DNA of 5,655 nt. Origin: Oribacterium parvum. GTDB lineage: Bacteria; Bacillota; Clostridia; Lachnospirales; Lachnospiraceae. The DNA lies in the NCBI GenBank assembly GCA_938022235.1, contig CALIEL010000006.1:1-5655 (forward strand), given 5' to 3'. The notes under the pieces were generated by a model. That model was not told the origin of the DNA. It saw only the letters and a program-made list of their open reading frames with translations, and did no database searches. The translations under genes were made by a program, and so were the position numbers. Of this stretch, positions 5,218 through 5,655 are shown piece after piece (positions within the stretch are counted from its first letter, which is position 1; each line of letters starts with the position of its first letter).

Positions 5218-5655
5218 ATGGAAAAAGAGATTCAGATTGTTCGGGAAAATATTCGTAAGGCCTGCGAAAGATCCGGAAGAAAGCCGGAGGAGGTTCTTCT
5301 TATCGGCGTATCCAAAACCAAGCCCTACGAAGCCTTACAGGAAGCCTATAGCTTCGGCATTCGGGATTTCGGAGAGAACAAGGTGCAGGAAATTCGGGAC
5401 AAATTTGCCCTCCTACAGGAGGATAGCCTTTTACAAAAGGATGCCCCCTCTTTCCATATGATTGGTTCTCTTCAGAAGAATAAGGTAAAATATCTTCCCG
5501 GCAGAGTAAAGATGATTCATTCCATTGACTCCCTTCCCCTGGCTTTAGAGGTGGAAAAGGAATACGCCAAGAAAGAGGAACTTGCCTCCGTTTTATTAGA
5601 AGTCAATGTAGCTAAGGAAGAAAGTAAATCCGGCTTCTTCTTGGAAGAGGTGGAG
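5218..5655 (+). CDS. yggS: YggS/YlmE-family pyridoxal phosphate homeostasis protein (3' partial)
   Basis: Cytoplasmic PLP-binding protein of the YggS/YlmE/PROSC family. It holds pyridoxal 5'-phosphate on a lysine and balances vitamin B6 and amino-acid pools rather than acting as a classical enzyme. The 146 visible codons show the family signatures in order: the PLP lysine K33 in GVSKTKP, DFGENKVQE (50-58), HMIGSLQKNKVKYL (80-93), IHSIDS (100-105), and LLEVNVAKEESKSGF (126-140). The frame is open at the right edge, and family members are about 220-235 aa, so roughly a third is missing. ATG 5218 is preceded by GAAAGGA (5204-5210) at 7 nt spacing. In many Firmicutes this gene starts a sepF/ylmH/divIVA cluster, but that lies outside this window. 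Confidence 0.96.
   Translation, partial: MEKEIQIVRENIRKACERSGRKPEEVLLIGVSKTKPYEALQEAYSFGIRDFGENKVQEIRDKFALLQEDSLLQKDAPSFHMIGSLQKNKVKYLPGRVKMIHSIDSLPLALEVEKEYAKKEELASVLLEVNVAKEESKSGFFLEEVE

Overview
The window looks like chromosomal DNA of a low-to-moderate-GC Firmicute, most likely a clostridial (Lachnospiraceae-type) bacterium. The evidence is purine-rich Shine-Dalgarno sites, frequent AGA codons, an LTA-synthase/OpgB-like membrane enzyme, a TM1586-type nitroreductase and a YggS/YlmE gene. The genus cannot be fixed from this sequence alone.

Layout, left to right: (1) the 3' part of a Cof-type HAD phosphatase gene on + (open at the left edge, ends 835). (2) A 296-bp convergent intergenic region (836-1131) built almost entirely of inverted and direct repeats. 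(3) A 577-aa alkaline-phosphatase-superfamily membrane enzyme (phosphoglycerol transferase / LTA synthase type) on - (1132-2865). (4) A 304-bp gap with a Rho-independent terminator for the next gene and the leader of the membrane enzyme. (5) An HD-domain phosphohydrolase on - (3170-3715) with a good sigma-A promoter. (6) A 419-bp divergent control region full of small inverted repeats. (7) A two-lobed TM1586-type nitroreductase on + (4135-5004). (8) A 213-bp gap with a degenerate 35-bp tandem repeat and a promoter. (9) The first 146 codons of yggS (PLP homeostasis protein), running off the right edge.

The five genes appear to be housekeeping or accessory enzymes in separate transcription units rather than one operon. 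The HAD and membrane-enzyme genes converge, a terminator separates the HD gene from the membrane enzyme, the HD and nitroreductase genes diverge, and yggS has its own TATAAT box. No shared pathway is evident.

The most interesting object is the 818-1149 region. A repeat module of about 75 bp occurs three times: + at 818-882, + at 926-1000 and - at 1075-1149. It begins inside coding sequence. Two unrelated, convergent genes therefore receive their last five codons (ETQKK) and stop codon from the same repeat, each followed about 31-33 bp later by a strong palindrome. This looks like a dispersed palindromic element that supplies gene ends, and possibly terminators. I know of no named family matching it.
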